The notes under the pieces: model-generated
Told to the model about the DNA's origin: nothing
What the model saw: the letters and a program-made list of their open reading frames with translations, nothing else
Databases searched by the model: none
Program-made: the position numbers and the translations under genes
In this document: piece after piece, positions 21,349 to 31,943 of the stretch
Position numbering within the stretch: position 1 is the first letter of the stretch
Layout: each line of letters starts with the position of its first letter
NCBI RefSeq assembly: GCF_001661345.1
Contig: NW_017962919.1
Coordinates: 798,512-862,511 of the forward strand
Direction: 5' to 3'
Length of the DNA stretch: 64,000 bases
DNA from: Ascoidea rubescens DSM 1968
Taxonomy: Eukaryota > Ascomycota > Saccharomycetes > Ascoideales > Ascoideaceae

Positions 21349-22933
21349 TTTGTAGAATATTAATATTTAGCTTGTTCAAGTTATAACAATCGTTAAAATA
21401 AACAGAAGGATAAGAATTACAATCCCACAACAAAATTTTTTGGCTACAGAAAAAAGCGAAAACTGAGCATGAAAAGACATGTGACTTTTGAATAATTTGG
21501 ACAAAAACTGTTCATGATTTTGGTGGTTTTGGAGATAATAAGCATATTTTCGTAAGATTTATCCCCGGAGATTTTCTAAAGCAAAAGCAGTCCTTATGTC
21601 CAAAGCAACACTCTACGTGTAATTGTCACGATATTGTGTGTAGGGCTGTAAAATGTAGGGCTGTACGGGCTAAATTATAAATAATTTGCTTATCTTTGAT
21701 TTACTAAGAAAATCATTATTTTTAAAAAAGAGATAACGACAAGAAAAACAAAGATAAGCATTTACATCTGATACAGTTTGACAATTGAATTTATTAGAAA
21801 ACACAAACAATAGATAAAGTAAAACAAAATTAAAGTAGAAATAAGTAAATAAACTAAAAATTTAAAGTAAAAATAAAAACACATTCAACTCAATTCAATA
21901 AATCAGAATAACGAAGTAATGAAAAAAAATACATGATCCACAATTATGTCAAAACAAATTGATTGAAAAGAAAAAAATGACTCAAGTAGAGTAAAAGTAA
22001 AGTAAAGAAGGAATGAAACTAAACCAATATTATGTTTAAGGAGAAAAAAATAGAAAAGATGTGATTTAAACAAAATAATTAAAGAGAAAACAAAGGTAAA
22101 AATTTCAAAACAAAAAAAAAACTCATTCAAAACAAAAATAACAATATTATTTTTAAAACCGAATAATCACTTTAGAAAATAAAAAAATAAACTCAATTGA
22201 AAGTTGAAAATAAATTTGCGCTCATTTATGATCTATTTCAAAAGAAATTGGATATCTTCTGTGAAATATAATAGGTTATGATAGTAAACAAACATATGAT
22301 ATAAATAAACCAAATTTGAGGATTTGGTATTTGTGTAATTAAATGGAAAAAAAAATAAATAAAGGAAATACCAATGCCAATACCAATACCAATACCAATA
22401 CTATAAATATAAATATAAAATGAAGTATAAATTTATTGAAAAGGAAATCCATTAAAGGATATTTTTGAATTTGAATTTGGGTTTAATTTTTAGTTTTAGT
22501 TTTAATTTTTTAATTTTTAATTAGCTTTTATTTTGACTTTATATTGAGTTTAAGCTTTAAGTTGTAATATTGAGGAAGATATTGATGATGATATTAAATA
22601 ATAGTAAATAATTGTAAATAGATTTAATAAGCTCAAGTGAAACTAGGAGATGTTGGATAAGATTGGATAATTGAAATTTATGATTAATTATTAATTATTA
22701 ATTATTTATATGGTTTTATAACTTTTCTGTATGATTTTTTTTTATAATTTTCTTTGATTAGTTGTTTTGTTTTTTTCATTCTCAAGTAATTGATGATTCT
22801 TAAGTTTTAATTTATTAAATTATTAAATTATTTAAATACAATTGATTAATTTAATATTTAAATATTTAAAATTAATATGATGATAAAATGATGATAGAAA
22901 TAAAGAAAAGAGGATAAAGCAGAAGAGAAGAGA
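21349..22933. other. Intergenic, 1.6 kb: RPS27 promoter and 3' flank of GLC7
   Basis: No gene recognised. The first ~320 bases upstream of RPS27 include the paired 12-mers at 21639-21665. From about 21700 to 22900 the DNA is very A-rich on the plus strand, with a short AATACC hexamer repeat at about 22371-22402. The 75-codon frame at 21903-22130 is low complexity and not credible. Confidence 0.55.
21639..21665. promoter_or_regulatory. Tandem TGTAGGGCTGTA pair upstream of RPS27, Rap1-like
   Basis: Two identical 12-mers, TGTAGGGCTGTA, start at 21639 and 21654, with starts 15 bp apart, about 290 bp upstream of the RPS27 ATG. Tandem Rap1 sites (core ATGTAYGGGTGT) at this distance mark many ribosomal protein promoters in Saccharomyces relatives. 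These sites resemble that core but are not identical, so a Rap1-family or other general regulatory factor is inferred. Confidence 0.6.
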
Positions 22934-24099
22934 TTATTTCATACCTTTTTTATTTTTTCTTGGAGGAGTGAAAGATCTATTTGAGTCAGTCATTTTGTTA
23001 TAAGTATATTGGGGTTTCTTTTCAGCAGGTTTTAAGATTTGAAAAGAGCATAAAAGACTTTCATCAACAGACATCATTGCACCGGCGTTATCAAATTCGC
23101 CACAATAATTGGGAGCACTGAATAGAGTGACCAATTGTCTTTTGGCAAAGAATTCGTAACCATCTTCAACGACTTGATGGGCTCTGCAAATCAAGTCCAT
23201 GTCTTGTCTTTGTAGGAATCTTGATACAACATCTGGGCCAAAAGTGAAGGAAACACCTCTATCATTTTCGCTCCAGCCAGAGATATCTTTATCGGGATCA
23301 GACCATAATAAATCACATAAAAGACCTACATCAGGAATATCAGTTGGTCTCATAACTCTTCTAATTTGTTCCATTGAGTTCAAATCTGGGGATAGACCAC
23401 CATGCATGGTGAAGATTTTTTCGTCTATGATTGCGGCTATGGGCAAACAATTGAAGCAATCGGTAAAGGTTTTCCAAAGTTTAATGTTGTATCTTCTTTT
23501 ACATTCATCGTAAAAACCGTAAATTCTGTTGATTGAAGCACATTCGTGGTTACCTCTGAGGATAAAGAAGTTTTCAGGGTATTTGATTTTGTAGGCGAGC
23601 AAAAGACAGATTGTTTCTAGAGACTGTTTGCCTCTGTCGACGTAATCACCAAGGAACAAGTAGTTTGCTTCCGGAGGGAAGCCACCATATTCAAATAGCC
23701 GCAAGAGATCGTAATACTGGCCATGGATGTCACCACAAATCTTAAGGAGAGAAAGAGATGTTAGTATATCGGCGGCAAAATGTAGCGGGTAAGAATAAAG
23801 AGGAACAAACAAAAATGCATCGTAAAATACATGGTATGGTGAAACAAATCCAGTGAGACAAATGTATGGTGGTATAAGTGGAATAGAAATATAGTAAAAG
23901 AATAAAAGAGGATACATACTTTAATTGGAGCTTCTAGTTCTAGTAAAATTGGCTGTTGAATAAAGATTTCCCTTGCTTTTGTACAAAGATATCTGATTTC
24001 CTCTTCAGCCAAATTGACTTGCTTGCCAGGCCTTGAGCCTCTAACTTCTAGTAATCTATCAACGATAGAATCAACATCAGGTTCCTGTTGATCAGCCAT
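22934..24099 (-). CDS. GLC7: Protein phosphatase 1 catalytic subunit Glc7
   Basis: Two exons, 23920-24099 and 22934-23740, encode 328 residues. The 179-nt intron (GTATGT donor, TACTAAC branch at 23760-23766, AAG acceptor) falls exactly between APIK and ICGDIHG; I recall an intron near this point in S. cerevisiae GLC7. Metal-binding motifs are GDIHG (63-67), GDYVDRG (about 91-97) and RGNHE; the [13 protein letters not shown] loop is intact. PP1 removes phosphate from serine and threonine under the direction of regulatory subunits acting in glycogen metabolism, mitosis and Snf1 signalling. The C-terminal tail has SFTPPRK with Thr318, the Cdk-inhibitory TPPR site of animal and most fungal PP1, which S. 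cerevisiae lacks. Divergent from SAM50. Confidence 0.97.
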
Positions 24100-25120
24100 T
24101 TTAAAATAAATATTGTAAATGTGAAATTGAGATTGAAATTGAGATTGAGATTAAAAATAGATGAAATGGATGAAATGGAGTAGAATAAAACAGAGATATA
24201 TTAAGATAAAGAAAAATGATTAGTAATTTTGCGAGAAATCTTGTGGATTATCTTGAGGATGATAAGACTGTGGATAAAAAGTTTTCAATAAAATTTTCTT
24301 TTGTTGTGTTTCTTTTGTTTTGATTTGGGTTGTTTTTGCTTTGGTGAGGTGGAGGGAGAAAGAGACAGTGATCAGAAAAGAAGACACCAGCAGATAGTGA
24401 ATAATGAAGCAGGGAAAGGAAGCAGAAGTGCGAATCCAAGTGACGAAACAGAAGAAGATGAAGCCCAACTTTATGTGGTGAAGAAGTACCAATCGAAGAC
24501 ACACGAATAAATAACAAAAGGTAGAGGAAAAGGGATGGTTTTCGCTGCGTTGACCTTTTCTCGTTTCTGTTCGCTGCACGGCCGAAACACCACTCTCCGT
24601 CCGCTGCTGCCCGGCACCACCGCCGCGCACTCTTCACGCACCACACGCTCCTCGTTCTCCTCGTCCCTCACGCGCTACCACCGGTCTGAACCGTGCTGCT
24701 TCTGCTGCTTTTGCTGTCTCCGCTGCTTCTGCTGCTCAACCACTGCCACAGAGACCAGCCGCCCGCTGAACTGGGACGTGCTATTGTTTCTCCGCGCCCG
24801 CCACTCATCCGCACCCCGCAACCATTCCGTTTCCGCAGGAATCACCGGCAGCCGGTCGCGTGACTGAAATTGCGGGTATTATCGCTATATCTAGTATGTG
24901 CAGCCGCATACGCTACTAGTCACTGGTGCATGTGTATGTATGCGCAATTGCAGAGAATGCAGCTATTCCGTTGTAGTGGCTCGGATCTTTTTTTTATTTG
25001 CTTTTTCTTTCTTTTTTTTGCCTTTTGGGAGAATTTTTCAATTTCCAGGATGAAATAAAGTTAAAGGACTGAGATTTCGCACTCATTCAAAACAATTTGC
25101 CCTACTTTTACCTTGGAGCC
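24100..25120. promoter_or_regulatory. Divergent promoter region of GLC7 and SAM50 with a GC-rich core
   Basis: A 1-kb interval serving both flanking genes. The GLC7 side contains short GAGATT-type repeats (about 24125-24155). A strongly GC-rich core covers about 24540-24860, with many CGC, CCGCC and GCTGC words. It keeps a 110-codon frame open (24535-24867), but the translation (runs of CCFCCF) is low complexity and I do not call it a gene. At 24915-24950 there are TGCATGTG and TATGTATGCGC words. Confidence 0.55.
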
Positions 25121-26800
25121 ATGTCTTTACCATTGGATATCAACGAGGACTCTGTTATTGGCAAAATTCAATCCGGAATTGGCATTAAAGGCAACAAACT
25201 TTCTAAGAGTGATAAAGAGTTGATCAATTTGCAAGTCGAGAGATCACTCTTATTGAAAACCCAGCAGCAGAAATATGTCGAGGATTTGTTGCAATCAAAT
25301 AGCAATAAATCAGTCAAAATAGCAAACATCCAAATACTAGGGACAAATGACCAATTTAGATCTTCCTTCATCAACCAACAACTAAAGCCAATACTACAAA
25401 ATAACACTGGCAACACCAACCTCTCCCATCAAAATTTGCAATCCTTCTTGCAAAATCTAGATAAAGTCAATACTAATTTTATAAGCTCTCAAGCTGTAAA
25501 AGAATTCCAATGTTATCTAGAGACATTTCCTGCTGATCCAATTGACAATTCAATCAACAATCCATTCTACAATCTTAGTAACCCCAATACTAATATCAAT
25601 ATTCCCAATGACACTTTAAATATCGTGCCCGTATTTAAAATCATTCCCTCGAATCGCTTTTTTGCTAAAACTGGCACAACCATAGGTGATGGCGAAGGTA
25701 ATGGCTACATTAATTTTCAATTCAAAAACATCTTTAAAGGCTGTGAGAACCTATCTTTTGATGCAACAGCTGGCACAAGAACAAAATCTTCTTATCTAAT
25801 CAACTTTAACACCCCAATTTTAAACAAAATCAATTTCAAATCAGAAAACCTTTTTTTCTCAAATCAAAGAACAATAGACTGGTGCTCAAATCATTTGCAA
25901 TCTTTAAAGGGCTTTTCAAATAAATTTCTTTACAACCATTCAGATTCTCTTAATTTTGAATTTTCCATAGAAAATTCGTTACGATCAATCTCCGTATCGA
26001 ATACAGCTCAACATTTCTTAAACTCTTCAAACTATTTAATCAAAAATTCTGGCGACAATTTTAAATCTTCAATCGCTTTTAATGTCAATTATGATAAAAG
26101 AAACGATTTCATCTTACCAACAAATGGCTTTTATTTCAAATATCAATTCGAATTTGCAAACAATCTTTTAAGAAACTTGTTATCAAATAAATATCAAAAA
26201 AACTCAAAACTTTTTTCTCATTTTATTAAAAACCAATTTGAAACCCAATTTGCCTATAAATTCAATTCAAATTTATTCCTCAATTTCAATTTTAAATCGG
26301 GTTATCTACACAATCTAAATACCAACCATGACCCCTTTTTAATGGATAATTTCAATCTCGGTGGCCCCACAGATATCAGAGGCTTCAATTTTAATGGTAT
26401 AGGACCTTTATCAACCAAATTCAATTCAAACAGCCCCATAATTAATAACTCTTCATCAGTCGATTTCCTCAACGTTGATAGAATTGGTGCCAATTTTTAC
26501 TACTCATCAGGCATAAGCTTATTCACAACTATACCAAGATTTGCTCCAACTTTAGACTCATCCTTTAAATTTCACACTTTCTTAAATTTTGGAAAATTAA
26601 TCTCAATTAAAAACATTGCGAAACATTCAAACCAATTTTTCCAATTAATTCGTCAGCCAAATGTCTCAACAGGTTTTGGTATAGTCTTCAAACACCCTTC
26701 TGCTAGATTAGAACTAAATTTCGTTTTGCCCCTAGCTGCAAACCAATCTGATTCAATACGCAAGGGCTTACAATACGGTATCGGGTTAAGTTTTCTTTGA
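25121..26800 (+). CDS. SAM50: Mitochondrial outer-membrane beta-barrel insertase Sam50
   Basis: A 559-residue Omp85-family protein. The start is the ATG at 25121 (MSLPLDINEDSV); no ATG lies upstream in the open frame. Residues about 60-130 form the single POTRA domain (VKIANIQILGTNDQFRSSFI). The rest is a 16-strand barrel with the loop-6 hallmark DIRGFNFNGIGP near residue 418 and the C-terminal beta signal LQYGIGLSFL. Sam50 is the core of the SAM complex and folds porin, Tom40 and other barrels into the outer membrane. It is longer than the 484 residues of S. cerevisiae, mainly from polar insertions between strands. Divergent from GLC7 across a GC-rich promoter. Confidence 0.93.
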   Translation: MSLPLDINEDSVIGKIQSGIGIKGNKLSKSDKELINLQVERSLLLKTQQQKYVEDLLQSNSNKSVKIANIQILGTNDQFRSSFINQQLKPILQNNTGNTNLSHQNLQSFLQNLDKVNTNFISSQAVKEFQCYLETFPADPIDNSINNPFYNLSNPNTNINIPNDTLNIVPVFKIIPSNRFFAKTGTTIGDGEGNGYINFQFKNIFKGCENLSFDATAGTRTKSSYLINFNTPILNKINFKSENLFFSNQRTIDWCSNHLQSLKGFSNKFLYNHSDSLNFEFSIENSLRSISVSNTAQHFLNSSNYLIKNSGDNFKSSIAFNVNYDKRNDFILPTNGFYFKYQFEFANNLLRNLLSNKYQKNSKLFSHFIKNQFETQFAYKFNSNLFLNFNFKSGYLHNLNTNHDPFLMDNFNLGGPTDIRGFNFNGIGPLSTKFNSNSPIINNSSSVDFLNVDRIGANFYYSSGISLFTTIPRFAPTLDSSFKFHTFLNFGKLISIKNIAKHSNQFFQLIRQPNVSTGFGIVFKHPSARLELNFVLPLAANQSDSIRKGLQYGIGLSFL

Positions 26801-27074
26801 TTTGTGTTATCTCACCAAAGTCCCAAGTGTTTATAGAATAATATACATAAAATGCTCATTAAATAGTATCCGAAGACCTGCCTAATTCGGCATCGCGCTT
26901 TTGTGGCCAATTTGATCTATAACTTGAAAAAGGGTTTTCCACATGTAATTAGTCTGCAGTTTATTATATATATATAATATCATATGATACGATATGATAA
27001 GATATGATTTGATATTGTGTATCTTCTTATCAATTTCATAACATCTCTAGAGTTAAATACACGAAAATTTTAAA

Positions 27075-27770
27075 ATGGCTGCAGCTGTGAAAGATATTAA
27101 TTTATTGCCATTTGAAAATCATTATCGATTAAGAAAAGTCTCAGAAATAGATTGCAAAGCATGTTTTATATGTTATAAACCAACGACTTCAGTTCTAGTT
27201 ACTTTGAATAATACTGATTTTTTTTATATATGTTTTAGTCATTTATCAGATCCAAGCTTCAGTGATCCGATCTATGATGATGAGTATAGAGATAAGATGA
27301 AGGAATTGAATGAGAAGTCAGATAAAGTTAAATTATTAAATTTTAGAATAAAAGAGAAAAACAGATATGGTTCATGGGATAAAATAATGGGGTTTAATTA
27401 TTTAACTAAAAAAGATGACAAAAATAAAAAAGACGATAAAAATAAAAAAGACAATAAGGATAAAGATAAAGATAAGGATAAAGATAAAGACGATAAAGAT
27501 AAAAAAGAAGACAAGACTGATCATAGAAAGAAAACATTGGAAGATTTGGAAAAAGAATTAAATTTATTACAAAAAGATATCATTAATACTGAGGAAATTA
27601 TACAAGAAAAGCAAAAAAAAAATAGTTTTTTTAAATTAAATAAAGATTTTTATAAAATTCGACTTAATAATTATTTCAAAAAACAAAATGAAAAGAAAAA
27701 TCAACAATTATATTTAAAAAACTTAAATAAATTACCAAAATTACCAGATCATTTGTCAAATGATCTTTAG
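27075..27770 (+). CDS. VFA1: Vps4-associated protein Vfa1
   Basis: A 231-residue protein with the Vfa1 N-terminus: [20 protein letters not shown] with its CxxC, then [20 protein letters not shown] completing a zinc-binding CxxC...CxxH module. A repetitive Lys/Asp segment follows (about residues 113-155, [11 protein letters not shown]), then a helical C-terminus that ends [12 protein letters not shown], a MIM-like tail suited to binding the Vps4 MIT domain. Vfa1 activates the Vps4 ATPase, which recycles ESCRT-III on endosomes. Converges with SRP102, the stops only 12 bases apart. Confidence 0.9.
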   Translation: MAAAVKDINLLPFENHYRLRKVSEIDCKACFICYKPTTSVLVTLNNTDFFYICFSHLSDPSFSDPIYDDEYRDKMKELNEKSDKVKLLNFRIKEKNRYGSWDKIMGFNYLTKKDDKNKKDDKNKKDNKDKDKDKDKDKDDKDKKEDKTDHRKKTLEDLEKELNLLQKDIINTEEIIQEKQKKNSFFKLNKDFYKIRLNNYFKKQNEKKNQQLYLKNLNKLPKLPDHLSNDL

Positions 27771-27781
27771 TTTGATTTAAA

Positions 27782-28741
27782 CTAATTGACGGCTCTTTCG
27801 TCGAGCCAATTTTCCCACCGATCTATATCATTTTTATATAGTGAACCAGTAAAGAAATCTACATTGCCTTCTAATTGATCAAATGAGAAACTTGTAGAAG
27901 AATTAGCAAATTGAAAATCGTTGTCATTATCACCGCTATTATCGTTATCGATAGAGTTACTGTTTGGTTGATTCATTTGATCAGTATCGATATTTTTAAT
28001 TGTCGATGATCTGTTTTGAAAATAATTTCTTTTCAATAAATCAAATTGATTAATTAGTAGATTTTTAACTTTAAAAATTGGTTTTGAACCAAAAATTTCA
28101 GATTTATTTAAACCAATAAGAATATCGATACCATTTGGTGAATATGATTCAGTTTTTAATAGTAAATTGAATAAGAAATTGGATTGACTAATTAGACTTT
28201 CATCAGAAGCATTTGAATCAATTAAATAAATGATTCCTTTAATGTTCAAATAATTTTTCAAAAAAGTTGGGACTAGGTTGTTTGAGATTTGAATATTGCC
28301 TGGAATATCAATTAATATATGATTTTTCTTGAAACTTGATGATAATGGTAATTTAAATTGATTGTTGATGTTAAATGTGGTTGATGTTACAGTTCCATCT
28401 GCAGGCAAATAATTGTTAACCTTTTTATCATTATTAGCTTCATTATCACTATCGGAATCTTTTCCATTAGCATTTGCTTCTAAAACAGAGGACTTTTTGG
28501 ACAAGTAGTGGAATAAAGTTGTTTTACCAGAATTTGAAGGACCAATTATCAAGAAGGTGGGGATATGGTTCTTTTTGATCGAAGTGTTTGTCAATAAATG
28601 AGCTGGAGTTGAGGAATAGCTTTTTTGAAAGATGAGAAATAAACCCAAGAGAACAAGGCCAACAAGAATGGTTATTAGGATTATGGAGTTGGGTGTGCCT
28701 GTGGCAGCTGGCTCAGTAAGGATTTCTGTTTCTTGGGGCAT
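27782..28741 (-). CDS. SRP102: Signal recognition particle receptor beta subunit Srp102
   Basis: A 319-residue ER-anchored small GTPase of the SR-beta family. I use the ATG at 28741 (MPQETEIL); the frame stays open upstream, but that part is basic low-complexity sequence. One membrane helix (about residues 19-39) precedes the GTPase domain: P-loop GPSNSGKTT (67-75), the switch-II motif DIPGN, a hydrophobic strand GIIYLIDSN, and LNKSE in the place of NKxD. The C-terminus has FFTGSLYKNDIDRWENWL, matching the family's final helix. Srp102 anchors Srp101 at the ER membrane for co-translational targeting. An acidic Asn/Asp insertion (about residues 250-285) is typical of this genome. Tandem with SWI6 upstream. 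Confidence 0.93.
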   Translation of the reverse strand: MPQETEILTEPAATGTPNSIILITILVGLVLLGLFLIFQKSYSSTPAHLLTNTSIKKNHIPTFLIIGPSNSGKTTLFHYLSKKSSVLEANANGKDSDSDNEANNDKKVNNYLPADGTVTSTTFNINNQFKLPLSSSFKKNHILIDIPGNIQISNNLVPTFLKNYLNIKGIIYLIDSNASDESLISQSNFLFNLLLKTESYSPNGIDILIGLNKSEIFGSKPIFKVKNLLINQFDLLKRNYFQNRSSTIKNIDTDQMNQPNSNSIDNDNSGDNDNDFQFANSSTSFSFDQLEGNVDFFTGSLYKNDIDRWENWLDERAVN

Positions 28742-28991
28742 TGTGTAAGGTTTCTGTTGGTGCTGATGCTTCGGCTTCTTCTGCTTCTTCTGCTTCTTTT
28801 GTTGTTCTGCTTCTTTTATTGTTCTCTTCTGTGAAAAAAAAATCAACCCACAAAGTCGGGGTGGAGCGTCGCAGTGAGAATCGAACCGGAAATCGGGACG
28901 GAAAGCGAAAAGCAATTATTTATTAGAAGAGATCAATCGATCATTATCACTATACTATACTGATTACTGATTATGAAGGTTTAGTTGGACA

Positions 28992-31943
28992 TCACTTGTT
29001 CAAATACTCCTCAATGGTGTTGATGTTGACATGGTCGTAGTTGTCGGTTTCAATGGCCTGGACCAAGTCGTCTAGGACATCGTCCACAGCATCGTTTTCG
29101 ACACCGGTACACAACGAGACGATGTGCCTGAATCGGAGCTCCAAGTTTTTCGTTTTGATTTCCAAGTTGTTGAGGTAGTTGTTTAGCTCCTTTTCGTTGT
29201 CGTCGTACGAGTTGATACGAGTTTTCAATTCAAATAGGCTTGGTAATTTCAATTGGTTTATGTTTTCGTTGTTGATCAATTTGTTGAAAAAGAAATCGAC
29301 TTTCAATTCGTTGTCAATGTTGTTGCTAATATTGCTGATATCCTTTTCAAGTTCGTTTTCAATAAATTCGTATAAAACTGGGATTTTAAAAGGTTGATCT
29401 GCATCGTATTTAAAACCATTAACGCCGTTGATATCCATCATATCTAATGTTTCTATTTTGTTTTCATTTTCGTTATTTTCGTTGTTTTTGCTATTTTTGT
29501 TATTTTTGTTATTTTTGTTATTTTCGTTATTTTCGTTATTCTCATTAAGGTGTTTGTTGTTGGTAGCGTTATTGTTGGTAGTGTTATTGTTGGTATTTTT
29601 AGGAGTGTTATTATTAGTTTCTGTTGAAGTTATTTCTTTAAATTTTTCATCTTCTTGGTTCATTATTTTCAAGACGATATTATTTTTCTGTTTTAAATCG
29701 TTTAATTTGCTTTGATTTTTCTTTAGGATATCTAGTTTTGTTCTGCTTAGGCTTAGTTCTTTACAGGATTTGTTTAGATTATAGTTTAGTTTTAGGATTT
29801 CATTTTTTTTTTTGGACAATTCAGTTTTAAAGTCGTTATCTAGGTTTTCAATGATTTTAACCATTGAGTTTATAATGTCATTAGAGCTTGATTGAGAGGT
29901 GGAGTCATTAAAGGTGTCGTTGTGCTTGATTTTTGTGTCTGAGATGGTTCTCATTACAACGTCGTTATCCTTATCCTTATCGTTATCGATATCAATTTTT
30001 TCATTATCATTATCATTATTATTGTTATTATTGTTATTATTGTTATTATTATTATTATTATTATTATCATTATTTTTATTTTTATTTTTATTACCATTAC
30101 CATTACCATTACCATTATCAATATTGTTATGATTATCTTTAATATCGTTATCATTGTCAGTAATTTCATCGTTGATTGTTGTTACTATATCGATATCTTT
30201 AATATTATTGTTATCATTTTCAGTGTTATTGTTGTTATTAGTGTTGTTATGAAGATTATGATTATGATTATGATTATGATTATTGATGTTGGGTTGATTT
30301 GAGTTCGAGATTAAATTGAGGTTGATGCCGAAATCTATTGGCTTTAAACCCGCCTTGTTTGGAATATTCGGGTCAGCGCCTATATCTAGTAATTGTTGGA
30401 TGATGCTTTTGTTGCCAATTCTTGCAGCAATGTTCAAACATGTGTCACCGTTGATGTCTGTTGCATTGACGATATTTTGAATAAAGTCAGTTAAGGTTAT
30501 GTTGATGATTTTGTTGTTTTTGTTTTTATTTTGGTTGTTGATGATGAATTCGAGCAAGCATTCTAGGTAGTATTTGGAGGCCAAGTTTCTGCCTTTCATG
30601 GCACTTGTGAGAACAATGTGGTGGAGAATTGTTCTTTCCTTGTTGTCAATGAGGAAGATGCAAGGGTATAGTAGTTTTAGGAGCTGAGGGAATTTGGGGT
30701 TATCGTTTGGCTTTGGAGATCTGAGGTGATTTTCGTTGTTGTCGTCATCATTGGAGTGGTTTTGTTGGTCATTTGGATGGTTATCATTTATTATGTTTTT
30801 TTTGTTGTCTAGGTAATTTGTGTGAGAGATTGCACCTATTAGACAGGATTCACCCTTTTTGTTTGCGATTTTGATGTTTGCGTTGAAGTTCTGGATTAGA
30901 TTCTGGACTAGAGATAGGTTTGCTAGGGAGCAGGACCAATGTAAAGCGTTGTTGCCAAAAATGTCTAGCGGGTAGTCAATGTTGATGTTGTTTAGTTTGA
31001 GATTGTTGTAGACTTGGTTAAGAGTTAGATTGTTGGGTAGGGAGAAGATGTGGGTGATCAATTCACGAATTGCCTCGTAGTTATTGATGTTTGATATATC
31101 TAGAGGAGGCAGAGTGTATTGAAGAAAGTTGTTATTGTTGTTGTTGGTGGTGGTAGTGGTAGTGGCGGTGGTGGTGGTGGTGGTGAGATGATTGTTATTA
31201 GTGTTAAGAGATAAATTTGCGTTTGATATAACAGGAGAAGAGTTTTTGTTTGTGATGTCTATGGTGTTGATTTCTGAGGCCGGATTGATAGCAGTGGATG
31301 AGGAGAGGTTGATTGGGGTGAGTGAGTTAGAGCTGATTGAGTTTAGGTTGGTGTTGAATAGAGATTTTAGAGGTTGGTATAGGTTTAGTAGTTTGGATAG
31401 GTCTATAGCGGAGTTCAAGGGGATCCAGATGGAGTCGTAGGATATGATTTTGTCATTGGTGTTGAAGGAGGGAAGGTAGTGGAATAGGATCTGGAGGTAT
31501 AGATTTAGAGGTAGATTCTGGATAGTGTTGATAGTGTTGATGGTGCTGTTGATTGGGTTGTAGATGGACAAGTTGATAAGCTGGATGAGATTGACATTGG
31601 AGGTGGTGAAATTTCTTAGGATTTTGAAGTTGTCATTGACGAGAATCTCGTAGTACTTTATGTTTTTGTAGGTGATTGTGTAGACAGGGGAGAGTTTGAA
31701 GGATTTGTTTTTGGTCTTGGTGTTGGAGGAGATGATGGAGAGGAGCTGGGTGAGCTGGGTGGTGGAATCGAGGAGGGAGATCTGGGGCAAGGTGACAAAG
31801 TCAGGGTTGGTGGAGCTGGCGAGGTTGTCGCTGGGATCCAAGTAGTCAGTGTGGGCGTCTGTCGTGAAGTCCAGCTCTCGTTCCTCGTCGATCTTGATCA
31901 ACTTCTGCAGCGAGATGGAGTTGGCAACCATTTTGAGCACCAT
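28992..31943 (-). CDS. SWI6: Swi6, ankyrin-repeat cofactor of SBF and MBF
   Basis: A 983-residue protein with the Swi6 plan. The N-terminus holds a degenerate APS/KilA-N fold (YTITYKNIKYYEILVNDNF, later WIPLNSAIDLSKLLNLYQPL) that lacks the basic recognition features of Mbp1 and Swi4. Ankyrin repeats occupy about residues 325-540 (NALHWSCSLANLSLVQNLI; NGDTCLNIAARIGNKSIIQQ). The C-terminus is a helical region used to bind Mbp1 or Swi4, ending TIEEYLNK. Asn/Asp runs at about 570-645 and 790-850 account for the extra length over S. cerevisiae (803). Swi6 drives G1/S transcription. The start could be the ATG at 31943 or 31931. It shares a divergent promoter with the SAK1-type kinase. Both ends of the gene are GC-rich and the middle is very AT-rich. 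Confidence 0.9.
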   Translation of the reverse strand: MVLKMVANSISLQKLIKIDEERELDFTTDAHTDYLDPSDNLASSTNPDFVTLPQISLLDSTTQLTQLLSIISSNTKTKNKSFKLSPVYTITYKNIKYYEILVNDNFKILRNFTTSNVNLIQLINLSIYNPINSTINTINTIQNLPLNLYLQILFHYLPSFNTNDKIISYDSIWIPLNSAIDLSKLLNLYQPLKSLFNTNLNSISSNSLTPINLSSSTAINPASEINTIDITNKNSSPVISNANLSLNTNNNHLTTTTTTATTTTTTNNNNNNFLQYTLPPLDISNINNYEAIRELITHIFSLPNNLTLNQVYNNLKLNNINIDYPLDIFGNNALHWSCSLANLSLVQNLIQNFNANIKIANKKGESCLIGAISHTNYLDNKKNIINDNHPNDQQNHSNDDDNNENHLRSPKPNDNPKFPQLLKLLYPCIFLIDNKERTILHHIVLTSAMKGRNLASKYYLECLLEFIINNQNKNKNNKIINITLTDFIQNIVNATDINGDTCLNIAARIGNKSIIQQLLDIGADPNIPNKAGLKPIDFGINLNLISNSNQPNINNHNHNHNHNLHNNTNNNNNTENDNNNIKDIDIVTTINDEITDNDNDIKDNHNNIDNGNGNGNGNKNKNKNNDNNNNNNNNNNNNNNNNNDNDNEKIDIDNDKDKDNDVVMRTISDTKIKHNDTFNDSTSQSSSNDIINSMVKIIENLDNDFKTELSKKKNEILKLNYNLNKSCKELSLSRTKLDILKKNQSKLNDLKQKNNIVLKIMNQEDEKFKEITSTETNNNTPKNTNNNTTNNNATNNKHLNENNENNENNKNNKNNKNSKNNENNENENKIETLDMMDINGVNGFKYDADQPFKIPVLYEFIENELEKDISNISNNIDNELKVDFFFNKLINNENINQLKLPSLFELKTRINSYDDNEKELNNYLNNLEIKTKNLELRFRHIVSLCTGVENDAVDDVLDDLVQAIETDNYDHVNINTIEEYLNK

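Noticed and set aside
24535-24867. 110-codon frame in the GLC7/SAM50 promoter
   Set aside because: The translation is Cys/Phe and Ser/Arg low complexity caused by GC-rich promoter DNA; no family resemblance.
28850-28915. GGTTCGATTCTC word on the minus strand, like a tRNA B box
   Set aside because: No A box or cloverleaf could be laid out around it, and it lies in the SRP102 leader.
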